DNA of 31,472 nt from Ruminococcus difficilis (lineage in GTDB: Bacteria; Bacillota_A; Clostridia; Oscillospirales; Acutalibacteraceae). A model generated the notes under the pieces. It was not told where the DNA came from. It worked only from the letters and a program-made list of their open reading frames with translations, and searched no databases. Location: the NCBI RefSeq assembly GCF_016680995.1, contig NZ_JAEQMG010000023.1, forward strand, positions 1-31,472, written 5' to 3'. This document shows positions 15,775 to 24,962 of the stretch, in pieces. Position 1 is the first letter of the stretch, and the number at the start of each line of letters is the position of its first letter. The position numbers and the translations under genes are program-made.

Positions 15775-16791
15775 ATGAATATAGTATATTCAAGCAGTGA
15801 TTCTTATGCGGAAATATGCGGAATATCCATTACGTCATTATTTGAGAATAACAAAAGTGTTGATAAGATAACGGTTTTTATTATAGACAATAATATTTCC
15901 GAAGTAAATAAAGAAAGACTGCAGAAAACCGCGAAAAAATATATGCGCGAATTAGTGTTTGTACCAAAGATCGATCTGGAGAAGATTGCAAACACACAGA
16001 TATATGTCGGCAGATGGAATATCGGTACTTTTTTCAGGCTTTATCTGTCATCAATACTGCCAAGGGAAATTGACCGGGTAATTTATATCGACTGCGATAT
16101 GATCGTTCGCAAGCCGCTTGATGACGTATACAACCTTGATTTGGGAAAATGCTCCGTTGCAGGAGCGGACGACTGCAGAAGCGATCTCTACCGCATAGAA
16201 ATCGGCTGTGATCCGGGAACTGTATACATCAATAACGGCTTCATGCTTATTGATTTGAAAAAATGGAGAGAAGAGGGAACCGAAAAAGAATTTACTGAGT
16301 TTATCTCTCAGAGAAAAGGTGACCTCACATATATGGATCAGGCTCCGCTTAACGGAATTCTGGGAAGCAAAAACAAAATATATGAATTGTCTCCGATATA
16401 TAACGCCCAAAGAGTGTTCTTTGATTTCTCGTTCGATGAGCTGATGCGATTGAGAAAACCCGAACATCACCTGAGCGCTGAGGAATACAACGAGGCCGTA
16501 ACAGATCCGGTAGTTGTTCATTTCACTCCTGTGTTTATTTCCGGAACAAGACCGTGGCAAATAAAGGATAATCACCCTTTTACGCCTGAATACAGACATT
16601 ATAAGTCAATATCGGAATGGAAGGACGAGCCGTACCGCAAGGACGACAGAAAGAAGAAAAAGAAGATAATGACTGTTCTGTGCAAAATCTGTCCGAGACC
16701 TCTTATGATTTCAATTATGTCTTATCTGCATGCAGTCTGGTATCCGAAGAAAAGAATCAGTATCCGTGATAAAAATATGAAGGGTGATTGA
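15775..16791 (+). CDS. Glycosyltransferase family 8 protein
   Basis: 338 aa. The GT8 pattern is clear: SSSDSYAEICGISITSLFEN at the N-terminus, RLYLSSILPREIDRVIYIDC then DMIV with the DxD metal motif (D-C-D), NNGFMLIDLKKWRE, YMDQAPLNGIL and a C-terminal HFTP. It transfers a hexose or uronic acid residue (GT8 includes galactosyl-, glucosyl- and galacturonosyltransferases) with retention of configuration, probably at the cytoplasmic face of the membrane. The last 50 residues are basic and hydrophobic, which may anchor it to the membrane. It is the first glycosyltransferase of the operon. The acceptor is unknown. Confidence 0.9.
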   Translation: MNIVYSSSDSYAEICGISITSLFENNKSVDKITVFIIDNNISEVNKERLQKTAKKYMRELVFVPKIDLEKIANTQIYVGRWNIGTFFRLYLSSILPREIDRVIYIDCDMIVRKPLDDVYNLDLGKCSVAGADDCRSDLYRIEIGCDPGTVYINNGFMLIDLKKWREEGTEKEFTEFISQRKGDLTYMDQAPLNGILGSKNKIYELSPIYNAQRVFFDFSFDELMRLRKPEHHLSAEEYNEAVTDPVVVHFTPVFISGTRPWQIKDNHPFTPEYRHYKSISEWKDEPYRKDDRKKKKKIMTVLCKICPRPLMISIMSYLHAVWYPKKRISIRDKNMKGD

Positions 16792-16795
16792 CCTG

Positions 16796-18034
16796 ATGGA
16801 TAAGATTATTGTTGCAAATTACAGATATTATGTTTCCGGAGGACCGGAAGTGTATATGTTCAAGTTTATGGAGAACTGTCAGAGGATCGGTTATGAGCCG
16901 GTTCCGTTTTCCGTAAATTATTCACAGAATAAGCCTTCGGAATATTCAAAGTATTTTATAAGCAGCCGCGGCGGGGACAGCGTTTATTACGACCAGATCA
17001 AAAAAACGCCTTCCTCTGTTTACAAGACTCTGCGCGGCGCTTTTTATAATAAAGAAGCGGTAAAGAATCTTAACGAACTGATTGATAAAGAAAATCCCAA
17101 AGTGCTGTATGCGCTTCAGGTAATCAACACGCTTTCGCCGAGCATCTTTAAGGCGGCAAAAAAAAGAGGCCTGAAGGTTGTACACAGAATATCGGATTTT
17201 AACCTTGTATGTCCCAGAAATGATTTTCTGATGGGCGAAGATGTATGCGAACTATGCCTTGGCGGAGATCTCAATAACGGCATTAAAAACAGATGTTATC
17301 ACGGTTCAAAGGCGGCTTCCGTCATAAGATGCCGGTCGATGAAATATCACAGATCGCACGACCTGTACAAGTATGTCGACTATTTTGTCACACCAACTGA
17401 GTTTACGAGAAAAAAACTCATTGAGGGTGGATTTGACGCCTCAAAAATCGTAAAAATCAATACGTTTATTGATTCGGAAAAGATTGTTCCCGATTATTCA
17501 AATGAAGGATATCTTCTGTTTCTGGGAAGGCTTGTGCCTGAAAAAGGAGCGAAGTATGCAGTCGAGGCAATGAAATACTTAAAGAAATATCCGGATCTGA
17601 AATTAAAGATTACGGGTGAGTTGACCGAGCGCGATTCCGAAATAAAAAAACTGATTGAAGATAACGGCTTGGCAGAGAGGGTTGAGTTTGTCGGATTTAA
17701 AAGAGGCAGCGAGCTTGCCGAACTGATTTCAAAATGCATTTGTTTGTTGTGTCCGGCAATATGGTACGAAAATATGCCTAATACTGTACTGGAAGCGTAT
17801 GCCTACGGAAAACCTGTTATAGCTTCCGACATAGGTTGTTTTTCGGAGATTGTGGAAGATCATGGAACCGGGCTTCTTTTTGAGCCTAAAAATCCAGAGG
17901 ATCTGGCTGATAAGGTAATGGAAATATTATCCGGTAACAAAGTGGTCGAATTCGGAAAAAACGCAAGAAAAAAAGTTGAAACCGAATATACTCCGGAGAT
18001 GCATTTTTCAATGCTTGGCAAGTTATTTAATTGA
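16796..18034 (+). CDS. Glycosyltransferase family 4 protein with Cys-rich loop
   Basis: 412 aa from the ATG at 16796 (spaced 9 bases from AGGGTG); a GTG at 16784 would add four residues. GT-B fold: ANYRYYVSGGPEVYMFKFME in the acceptor domain, then FLGRLVPEKGAKYAVEAM (donor-domain start) and NMPNTVLEAYAYGKPVIASD with the family's Glu. A Cys-rich insertion at about residues 140-185 (CPRND, CELC, RCYHG, IRCRSM) is found in a subset of GT4 enzymes and could bind a metal. It probably adds one sugar to the lipid-linked repeat unit. The spacing of 4 bp to the GT8 gene suggests coupling. Confidence 0.9.
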   Translation: MDKIIVANYRYYVSGGPEVYMFKFMENCQRIGYEPVPFSVNYSQNKPSEYSKYFISSRGGDSVYYDQIKKTPSSVYKTLRGAFYNKEAVKNLNELIDKENPKVLYALQVINTLSPSIFKAAKKRGLKVVHRISDFNLVCPRNDFLMGEDVCELCLGGDLNNGIKNRCYHGSKAASVIRCRSMKYHRSHDLYKYVDYFVTPTEFTRKKLIEGGFDASKIVKINTFIDSEKIVPDYSNEGYLLFLGRLVPEKGAKYAVEAMKYLKKYPDLKLKITGELTERDSEIKKLIEDNGLAERVEFVGFKRGSELAELISKCICLLCPAIWYENMPNTVLEAYAYGKPVIASDIGCFSEIVEDHGTGLLFEPKNPEDLADKVMEILSGNKVVEFGKNARKKVETEYTPEMHFSMLGKLFN

Positions 18035-18048
18035 GGTGAGCAATATAT

Positions 18049-19290
18049 ATGGACAATGGTATAAGAATATCGGTATCAAAACTTCAACAAACCCTGTTGA
18101 TGCTGTTTGTTTTGGCACCGTTTTTATTTCCCACAGGATTGCAGTACTCCTCAAGCTTTGCGTTCTTTTTTGACGTCATTCTGTATTATTGGAGAATTGC
18201 CGCGTGCGGAACCAGTCTTTTATTGTTTTTTTACAGGAGCTTCAAAAAGCAAATCACACTTCCCACGGTATTGTTTTTTATATGCATCTGTTCGCTGTTC
18301 TTTTCAACGATTATTCAGCACGCCTCAATCAGCTCATTTTTATCGGCATGGGGCGGTTTCTTTTGCTTTTATGTAGGCGCTGAGATTTTTTTAAACAAGT
18401 GTCCGGTTCTGTTATGCAAGGTAATGAAGGGCTGGCTGGAAATCATTGTAATAATTAATTTGATCACTCTTGTGGTATTTCCCGGCGGAATCCCGATGGA
18501 CAGAATTGTTTATTTGGGTGCGGATTCATTATACGTATGGTTTTGGGGATTTAAGAACAGCATCTGTAACCTGATAATTCCTTATTACGCATTTTCAATG
18601 ACGCTCAATTATTTGATGCAGAAAAAAGGCAGATTTCCGCTGCTGTTTCCGTCAGTTTTGAGCCTTGTTACAGCGATTCTTTCACATTCAACTACGCTGC
18701 TGGTTTCTGTAATAGCCATAATTGTTTTGCTCCTGTTAAAAAATTTGAAAGTAATAAGAACTCATATTAACCCTAGAAACATGGCTGTTATCGGCGTTTG
18801 CTTTTCTGTTCTTATTGTATTTTTCAATATTCAGAATAATTTTTCATGGCTGATTGAAGGCGTTCTGGGAAAAGACTTGTCATTATCAAACAGAACGCTC
18901 TTATGGGGATACGCGCTGCAGGATATCTCCCGGTCGCCGTTCTTCGGATATGGAGTTCAGACATCGACGACATTTGGTCTGACAAGATACGCTCTCGCGT
19001 TCAGCCATTGCCATAACGCAATATTGACCCTTTTGTATCAGGGCGGACTGATCTCTTTGATTTCTTACGGCGTATTTTTTGTATATTCAATTTTTAAATC
19101 GGAGTCTGATTCCGTGTTGGGCTATGATTACGGTTTACTGCTTTTTATTCAGCTGATCATTCATATATCAGGTTCAATTACAGGTGTTGGCTTGTTTCTG
19201 ATTTTAATTTTGATTTCTAATATGAATAAGCTTGAAATGATAAGAGCAAATCATAATTCTTTGGAGAGAGTAAATGAAAAAAGCCATTAA
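18049..19290 (+). CDS. wzy: O-antigen/exopolysaccharide polymerase (Wzy-like)
   Basis: 413 aa, almost wholly hydrophobic with about ten to eleven membrane spans, the size and topology of Wzy polymerases. A large loop near residues 280-325 carries SNRTLLWGYALQDISRSPFF then GYGVQT, matching the R-x3-W-x2-A-x5-SPxxGYG pattern of the Wzy_C/O-antigen ligase family. It would polymerise flipped repeat units on the outer face of the membrane. The sequence is rich in A and T compared with the sugar-nucleotide genes on either side. It overlaps the next gene by 17 bp. Confidence 0.85.
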   Translation: MDNGIRISVSKLQQTLLMLFVLAPFLFPTGLQYSSSFAFFFDVILYYWRIAACGTSLLLFFYRSFKKQITLPTVLFFICICSLFFSTIIQHASISSFLSAWGGFFCFYVGAEIFLNKCPVLLCKVMKGWLEIIVIINLITLVVFPGGIPMDRIVYLGADSLYVWFWGFKNSICNLIIPYYAFSMTLNYLMQKKGRFPLLFPSVLSLVTAILSHSTTLLVSVIAIIVLLLLKNLKVIRTHINPRNMAVIGVCFSVLIVFFNIQNNFSWLIEGVLGKDLSLSNRTLLWGYALQDISRSPFFGYGVQTSTTFGLTRYALAFSHCHNAILTLLYQGGLISLISYGVFFVYSIFKSESDSVLGYDYGLLLFIQLIIHISGSITGVGLFLILILISNMNKLEMIRANHNSLERVNEKSH

Positions 19291-20335
19291 TAACACTCGT
19301 AATCTGAATCTGGATTTTGTGCGCGGAGTAGCGTGCCTGCTGGTCCTTCTGTATCACTACACTTTCAGGTTTTTTGAAGTAATCAATCAGGATAATCCAT
19401 GGCCGGTACAAGTATCTTTTGGATACATGGGTGTTTCTGTTTTCTTTATGTTGAGCGGGTATTTTTCAATCAAATACACGAAGGAGTCAACAGGGCTTCG
19501 ATTGTTTTGCTTTAAAAAGTTTCTCAGACTGTTTCCCGCGTATTGGGTCGCGCTGATTTTGACGGGTATTATTACATATTTCTTTCTTCCCGAAAGAGCT
19601 GTATCATGGATTGATTTTGCCATCAACTTCACAATGCTCGAATCCTTTTTCGGAGTCGCGCCTGTAGACGGAGTATATTGGACTTTGCAATATGAACTGC
19701 TGTTCTACTTGTTTACTGCTTTGGCTGTTATCGTATTCAAGAAGAAAAAGATTATTCCGCAGATATCGTTGGTATGGTTGTTTATTTTAATTATAAGGGA
19801 TTTTATAAATATCGATGTTGTCGGAAAATTCGTCGATAAATTCATGATTGCAAAATATGGACCGATATTTATTTTGGGATATTTGGTTTATTTCTTGCTT
19901 GAAACAAAAATGAAAAGATGGAAGAGAATACTTATTTATTTTGAGATTCTCCTGTCGTTTTATTATTTATGGAGACATCTGGGATTAGAGTATTTTATTT
20001 TTATCATATTAGCTTTTGCTTTTCTGATAGTGACGGTATGCCTGTCCTCTAAGGGGCAGACCGGCAATAAAATCGTCAACAAAATAATTCACCCGTTCAC
20101 ATTTATTGCAGGAATTTCGTACCCGCTATATCTGGTTCATCAGAATATAGGATGTGCAATCATTAAAACGATAGGGTACGATCAGGCTTTTGGCGAATTC
20201 GTATTGATAATACCGATTGTTGTTTCAATTTTGTTGGCTTATTCAATAAACAGATGGATTGAAAAACCGATTAATTCTTATTTTAATAAGAAGCGTCAAA
20301 TAAAGGAGGGGCACCTCAACAATGGAACAAAATAG
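19274..20335 (+). CDS. Acyltransferase 3 family membrane protein (polysaccharide O-acetylase)
   Basis: 353 aa with about ten membrane spans. The N-terminal signature LDFVRGVACLLVLLYHYTFR contains the R and H typical of acyltransferase-3 proteins (OafA, NodX and YrhL type), and FGYMGVSVFFMLSGYF follows as in the family. Its likely role is to O-acetylate a sugar of the repeat unit using acetyl-CoA from the cytoplasm. The C-terminus has the usual membrane-bound basic tail (NRWIEKPINSYFNKK). Overlaps with both neighbours (17 and 14 bp) tie it to polymerase and flippase translation. Confidence 0.9.
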   Translation: MKKAINNTRNLNLDFVRGVACLLVLLYHYTFRFFEVINQDNPWPVQVSFGYMGVSVFFMLSGYFSIKYTKESTGLRLFCFKKFLRLFPAYWVALILTGIITYFFLPERAVSWIDFAINFTMLESFFGVAPVDGVYWTLQYELLFYLFTALAVIVFKKKKIIPQISLVWLFILIIRDFINIDVVGKFVDKFMIAKYGPIFILGYLVYFLLETKMKRWKRILIYFEILLSFYYLWRHLGLEYFIFIILAFAFLIVTVCLSSKGQTGNKIVNKIIHPFTFIAGISYPLYLVHQNIGCAIIKTIGYDQAFGEFVLIIPIVVSILLAYSINRWIEKPINSYFNKKRQIKEGHLNNGTK

Positions 20336-21812
20336 CCCGGAAAAAATACAGGGAGATTCCGTAAAAAAGAATCTATCCTTTCAGTTTATATATCAAGTGC
20401 TCATTCTTGTTCTGCCGTTAGTTTTGGCGCCGTATCTGACAAGAACGCTGGGCGATACCGCCTTGGGCGTGTATTCATATTCTTATTCTATCGGACAAAT
20501 ATTTGTGGTTCTTGCAAATTTGGGAATCTCAAAATACGGTCAAAGAATAATCGCTGAAAAAAAAGGAAACGTCATTGAGCTGAGGAAGGTATACTGGAGC
20601 TTATTTACGGTTCATGCCGTTGTATCCGCTTTTGTCTTTGCGGCATATATGGTCTTTGCGTTTGCCTGCGGCGGCAATGACAGGGTTGTTTTCCTGCTTC
20701 AGGGTTTTTATGTTCTTTCTGCTTTTTTTGACATTACTTGGTTCTATTACGGAATAGAAAAATTCAATGGCGTGGTGATCCGTAACACTATTGTTAAAGC
20801 CGCGGAATTCGTACTTATTTTCCTGTTTGTAAAGAGTCCGGACGACCTCTGGAAGTATACCCTGATAATGGCTTTGTCCATATTGCTCGGAATGGTGGTA
20901 CTTCTTCCGCCCACTTTTAAATACGTAAAACCTATCCGTTTTTCGTTTGCGGACTGCAAAATGCAAATATCTCCGTTGATGGTGCTGTTTATCGCTTCTG
21001 TTGCAACCTTGTTGTTTACGTTTTTTGACAAAACGCTCCTTGGCATATTCTCTACAAAGGAGAATGTCGCGTATTATGAATATTCAAACAAGATTGTTCT
21101 TGTACCCAGAACAATTGCAACAGTAATTAGTACCGTCATGTATTCGCGGGCTTGTGTTTTTATCAGCAGGAATGAATTATCCGAAGCAAAGAAATACAGG
21201 ACGTTTTCATTGCTGTTCATTTATTTCATTTCGTTTGCTTCAATTTTCGGACTGTTGTCTGTCGGAGATCTGTTTGTAAACATATACTACGGAGAAAGCT
21301 TTCTGGAGTGCGTCGGAATCATTAATATGCTGAGCAGTACTATTCTCATAGTCGCTCTTGCGGACGTTGTGAGAACACAGATACTCATTCCCATGCACAA
21401 GGACAAAGAGTATATGATAATCACAATAATTTCCGCGGTACTGAATGTTGCTGTTTCCATGCTGCTTCTCGGACCGTTAGGAGTATACGGAGTGGTTATC
21501 GGCTCGATCCTCTCAGAAACTATTTCTTTGGTGCTGATTTCCTTGATTTGCAGAAAACAGATAGATTGGAAAGAAGCGTTTGTATTGGCTGTGCCGTTTG
21601 TTATCATCGGTATTGCAATGTATTTTTCTGTCAGACTTGTTACGCTTTTCATTTCCGATTCATTGTTTACACTGCTGATAGAAGTTCTTGTGGGTGCTTT
21701 TGTTTATATCTCACTTTCGGCTGTATATCTGTTGTTTATTTATAAAGACAAAGAAACAATCAGAAATATAATCAGAAATTTGTTATTAAAATTCAGGAGA
21801 AAGAAAAAATGA
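20322..21812 (+). CDS. wzx: Wzx-type polysaccharide flippase
   Basis: 496 aa with about twelve to fourteen membrane spans. The N-terminus reads KKNLSFQFIYQVLILVLPLV and then LAPYLTRTLGDTALGVYSYS, a classic Wzx/RfbX pattern of the MOP superfamily. It would move undecaprenyl-diphosphate-linked repeat units across the membrane to the Wzy polymerase. Charged residues are spread through the spans as in other flippases. It starts with a strong GGAGG inside the previous gene and overlaps the following acetyltransferase gene by 4 bp. Confidence 0.92.
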   Translation: MEQNSPEKIQGDSVKKNLSFQFIYQVLILVLPLVLAPYLTRTLGDTALGVYSYSYSIGQIFVVLANLGISKYGQRIIAEKKGNVIELRKVYWSLFTVHAVVSAFVFAAYMVFAFACGGNDRVVFLLQGFYVLSAFFDITWFYYGIEKFNGVVIRNTIVKAAEFVLIFLFVKSPDDLWKYTLIMALSILLGMVVLLPPTFKYVKPIRFSFADCKMQISPLMVLFIASVATLLFTFFDKTLLGIFSTKENVAYYEYSNKIVLVPRTIATVISTVMYSRACVFISRNELSEAKKYRTFSLLFIYFISFASIFGLLSVGDLFVNIYYGESFLECVGIINMLSSTILIVALADVVRTQILIPMHKDKEYMIITIISAVLNVAVSMLLLGPLGVYGVVIGSILSETISLVLISLICRKQIDWKEAFVLAVPFVIIGIAMYFSVRLVTLFISDSLFTLLIEVLVGAFVYISLSAVYLLFIYKDKETIRNIIRNLLLKFRRKKK

Positions 21813-22393
21813 AAAAACTGATTAAAGCAATCATTCTAAAGGTCTTTTTCGGAAATTCATTTGCCAGAAAGGGCGTTAAATTCGGCAAGGGTTCCTATAT
21901 CCGCGAGCATGCGCAGATTGGCGGCGGAAAACATATCAGGTTAGGTACGCATACCAGAATTTCACCGTACTCAAGACTGATGTGTTTTGAGAATATCTCC
22001 GGAGAAAAGCTTGAACCGGAATTGATTATCGGTGACAATGTTTTTATAGGCAGAAATATTACAATCAGTTGTTGTAACAGAGTTGAGATTGGTGAAGATA
22101 CCTTGATAACCGGATACTGCTTTATCGGAGATTCGGAACATGGAATGGATCCCGAGTGCGGAAAGCGGTATGAAGCTCAGCCTATGATAAGAAAAGCGAC
22201 AAAAATCGGTAAAAACTGTTTCCTTGGGGAAAAAGCTGTTGTTCTTCCCGGCGTCGAGATAGGTGATAACTGTATTATCGGTGCGGGAAGTGTAGTGACC
22301 AAATCATTTAAGAGTGATTGTCTGCTTGCAGGTAATCCTGCGAGAGTGATAAAAAAATATAATTTTGATACAAATGAATGGGAAAGGTGTTAG
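21809..22393 (+). CDS. Left-handed beta-helix (hexapeptide repeat) acyltransferase
   Basis: 194 aa. The sequence is made of hexapeptide repeats with the [LIV]-G-x4 pattern (RLGTHTRIS, IIGDNVFIGRNITIS, EIGEDTLITGYCFIGDSEHG, KIGKNCFLGEKAVVLPGVEI then GDNCIIGAGSVVTKSF), ending in LAGNPARVIKKY as in WbbJ/Maa-type O-acetyltransferases. SEHG probably carries the catalytic His. It would acetylate a sugar, possibly a second O-acetyl group next to that added by the acyltransferase-3 protein. It is coupled to wzx by a 4-bp overlap. Substrate not predictable. Confidence 0.9.
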   Translation: MKKLIKAIILKVFFGNSFARKGVKFGKGSYIREHAQIGGGKHIRLGTHTRISPYSRLMCFENISGEKLEPELIIGDNVFIGRNITISCCNRVEIGEDTLITGYCFIGDSEHGMDPECGKRYEAQPMIRKATKIGKNCFLGEKAVVLPGVEIGDNCIIGAGSVVTKSFKSDCLLAGNPARVIKKYNFDTNEWERC

Positions 22394-22402
22394 GTCGATA
22401 AT

Positions 22403-23284
22403 ATGAAGGGTATAATTCTTGCGGGAGGCAGCGGTACGAGGCTTTATCCTATGACGAAGGTTACATCCAAGCAGCTTTTGCCTGTTTATGACAAGCCTAT
22501 GATTTATTATCCGCTTTCAACTTTGATGCTGGCTGAAATCAAGGATATTCTTATTATCTCTACACCTCAGGATACGCCGCGGTTTGAAGCGCTGTTGGGT
22601 GACGGAAGCCAGTTTGGAGTTAATTTGTCCTATGCTGTCCAGCCATCTCCCGACGGACTTGCCCAGGCGTTCATTATCGGTAAGGATTTTATCGGCGACG
22701 ACAGCTGCGCCATGATTCTTGGAGATAACATTTTTTACGGCAACGGCCTTTTCAGGCTGATGAATGACGCAAAAAAAGCTGCTGAAAACGGAAAGGCGAC
22801 AGTTTTCGGATATTATGTAAAGGATCCTGAGAGATACGGAATCGTTGACTTTGACAAAGACGGCAATGTTCTTTCGGTAGAAGAAAAGCCGCAGAATCCG
22901 AAAAGCAACTATGCGATTACGGGCCTGTATTTTTATCCGTCAGGCGTTGCCGAAATGGCGGAGGAAGTAAAACCGTCCGCAAGAGGCGAATTGGAAATTA
23001 CCACGTTAAATGATATGTACCTGACTGAGAATAGTCTGAATGTCAAGCTGTTAAGCAGAGGCTTTGCGTGGCTTGATACAGGAACCATGGAAAGCTTGCT
23101 GCTTGCGTCGGATTATATTCATATGATTGAAGAACAGCAAGGCGTTATGGTTTCGGCACCTGAGGAAATTGCCTTCAGGTATAAATGGATAGACGCCGGA
23201 CAGTTGATGGCGTCTGCTGAGATGTACGGCAAATCTCCGTATGGAGAACATCTGAAATCAGTGGCAGAAGGAAAACTGAAATAA
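22403..23284 (+). CDS. rmlA: Glucose-1-phosphate thymidylyltransferase
   Basis: 293 aa, the standard length. [20 protein letters not shown] and [17 protein letters not shown], the product-binding regions, are complete, as are LGDNIFYG and [19 protein letters not shown]. It makes dTDP-glucose from dTTP and glucose 1-phosphate. It opens the dTDP-sugar block (rmlA, rmlB, rmlC, SDR) that mirrors the CDP-sugar block near the start of the operon. The similarity to well-known RmlA enzymes is strong enough to be certain. Confidence 0.97.
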   Translation: MKGIILAGGSGTRLYPMTKVTSKQLLPVYDKPMIYYPLSTLMLAEIKDILIISTPQDTPRFEALLGDGSQFGVNLSYAVQPSPDGLAQAFIIGKDFIGDDSCAMILGDNIFYGNGLFRLMNDAKKAAENGKATVFGYYVKDPERYGIVDFDKDGNVLSVEEKPQNPKSNYAITGLYFYPSGVAEMAEEVKPSARGELEITTLNDMYLTENSLNVKLLSRGFAWLDTGTMESLLLASDYIHMIEEQQGVMVSAPEEIAFRYKWIDAGQLMASAEMYGKSPYGEHLKSVAEGKLK

Positions 23285-23303
23285 ATTATTAAGGGGGATA
23301 ATT

Positions 23304-24323
23304 ATGACGATTATTGTTACCGGTGGAGCGGGATTTATCGGTTCAAATTTTGTGTTTCATATGCTGAAGCAGTATCCGGATTACAGGATCATTTGTCTTG
23401 ATAAGCTGACTTATGCAGGTAATTTATCAACTCTCAAGTCGGTGATGGATAATCCTAATTTCAGATTCGTCAGAGCGGATATCTGTGACAGAGAAGCAGT
23501 AGAAAAGCTGTTTGAAGAAGAGAAGCCTGATATCGTTGTCAACTTTGCGGCGGAAAGCCATGTTGACCGCTCGATTGAAAACCCTGAGATTTTTTTGCAG
23601 ACCAATATTATCGGTACGGAAGTATTGATGGACGCCTGCCGCAAGTACGGTATTACACGTTATCATCAGGTGTCTACAGATGAGGTTTACGGCGATCTGC
23701 CGCTTGACAGACCCGATTTGTTCTTCACGGAAGATACTCCCATACATACAAGTTCACCCTACAGCAGTTCAAAAGCCGGTGCCGATCTGCTCGTGCTTGC
23801 CTATCACAGGACTTATGGACTGCCTGTCACGATTTCGAGATGCTCGAACAACTACGGACCGTATCATTTTCCCGAAAAGCTTATTCCGCTTATGATTGCC
23901 AACGCTCTGGCTGATAAACCGCTGCCTGTTTACGGCGAAGGAATCAATGTTCGCGACTGGTTATACGTTGAGGATCATTGCCGTGCCATTGATCTTATCA
24001 TACACAAGGGCAGGGTCGGTGAGGTCTACAACGTCGGCGGTCACAATGAAATGAGAAATATCGATATCGTAAAGCTGATTTGCAAGGAGCTTGATAAGCC
24101 CGAAAGCCTTATTACATATGTTACTGACCGCAAAGGTCACGATATGCGCTATGCTATTGATCCGACTAAAATTCATAATGAGCTGGGCTGGCTGCCCGAA
24201 ACCAAGTTTGCGGACGGAATCAAAAAGACGATTAAGTGGTATCTCGAGAACCGTGACTGGTGGGAAGAAATAATCAGCGGCGAGTATCAGAACTATTATG
24301 AAAAAATGTACGCTGACAGATAA
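23304..24323 (+). CDS. rmlB: dTDP-glucose 4,6-dehydratase
   Basis: 339 aa. TGGAGFIGSNFVFHML (NAD motif), NFAAESHVDRSIENP, STDEVYGDLP with the catalytic Asp-Glu pair, and YSSSKAGADLLVLAYHRTYG with the catalytic Tyr and Lys are all as expected, with the usual NNYGPYHFPEKLIPLMI. It forms dTDP-4-keto-6-deoxyglucose. The start has the ribosome binding site AAGGGGG 19 bp after the rmlA stop. Confidence 0.97.
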   Translation: MTIIVTGGAGFIGSNFVFHMLKQYPDYRIICLDKLTYAGNLSTLKSVMDNPNFRFVRADICDREAVEKLFEEEKPDIVVNFAAESHVDRSIENPEIFLQTNIIGTEVLMDACRKYGITRYHQVSTDEVYGDLPLDRPDLFFTEDTPIHTSSPYSSSKAGADLLVLAYHRTYGLPVTISRCSNNYGPYHFPEKLIPLMIANALADKPLPVYGEGINVRDWLYVEDHCRAIDLIIHKGRVGEVYNVGGHNEMRNIDIVKLICKELDKPESLITYVTDRKGHDMRYAIDPTKIHNELGWLPETKFADGIKKTIKWYLENRDWWEEIISGEYQNYYEKMYADR

Positions 24324-24343
24324 TTTGGAGGCAGAATTATACA

Positions 24344-24943
24344 ATGGGACAGATTACAGTTGAGAAAAATGTCGGCGGTATTGAGGGACTTTGCGTTATC
24401 ACTCCCGCCGTTCACGGTGACAGCCGTGGATATTTCATGGAAACCTATAACGGTAATGATATGAAAGAAGCTGGACTTGACATCACCTTTGTACAGGATA
24501 ATCAGTCTATGTCAACAAAGGGCGTATTGAGGGGGCTGCATTTTCAGAAGCAGTTTCCTCAGACAAAGCTTGTAAGAGTTATCAAAGGATCCGTATTCGA
24601 TGTCGCGGTTGATCTGAGAAGCGGCAGCGAAACTTTCGGAAAGTGGTTCGGCGTTGAACTGACAGAGGAAAATAAAAAGCAGTTTCTGATTCCGCGCGGC
24701 TTTGCTCACGGTTTTCTTGTGTTGAGTGATGTCGCGGAGTTCTGTTATAAATGCGACGATTTTTATCACCCGAATGATGAAGGCGGTCTTGCGTGGAACG
24801 ACCCTTCCATCGGAATAGATTGGGCTTCTGTAGGCATCACCGGCGAATACGATGGTACCGCAAACGCGTCGGGGTATTCATTGATTGACGGAACCCCGCT
24901 GAAGCTGAGCGAAAAAGACCAGCTTTGGAGCGGACTGAAATAA
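24344..24943 (+). CDS. rmlC: dTDP-4-dehydrorhamnose 3,5-epimerase
   Basis: 199 aa. The cupin core has the catalytic residues of true RmlC: DSRGYFMETYN, FVQDNQSMSTKGVLRGLHFQ with the catalytic His, CYKCDDFYHP with the conserved Tyr, and WNDPSIGIDW. The C-terminal extension (about residues 165-199) is typical of the Firmicutes form. It epimerises dTDP-4-keto-6-deoxyglucose at C3 and C5 to dTDP-4-keto-L-rhamnose. A diverged paralogue lies at 15193 in the CDP block. Confidence 0.95.
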   Translation: MGQITVEKNVGGIEGLCVITPAVHGDSRGYFMETYNGNDMKEAGLDITFVQDNQSMSTKGVLRGLHFQKQFPQTKLVRVIKGSVFDVAVDLRSGSETFGKWFGVELTEENKKQFLIPRGFAHGFLVLSDVAEFCYKCDDFYHPNDEGGLAWNDPSIGIDWASVGITGEYDGTANASGYSLIDGTPLKLSEKDQLWSGLK

Positions 24944-24962
24944 TAACAGACAGGAGATCGCT

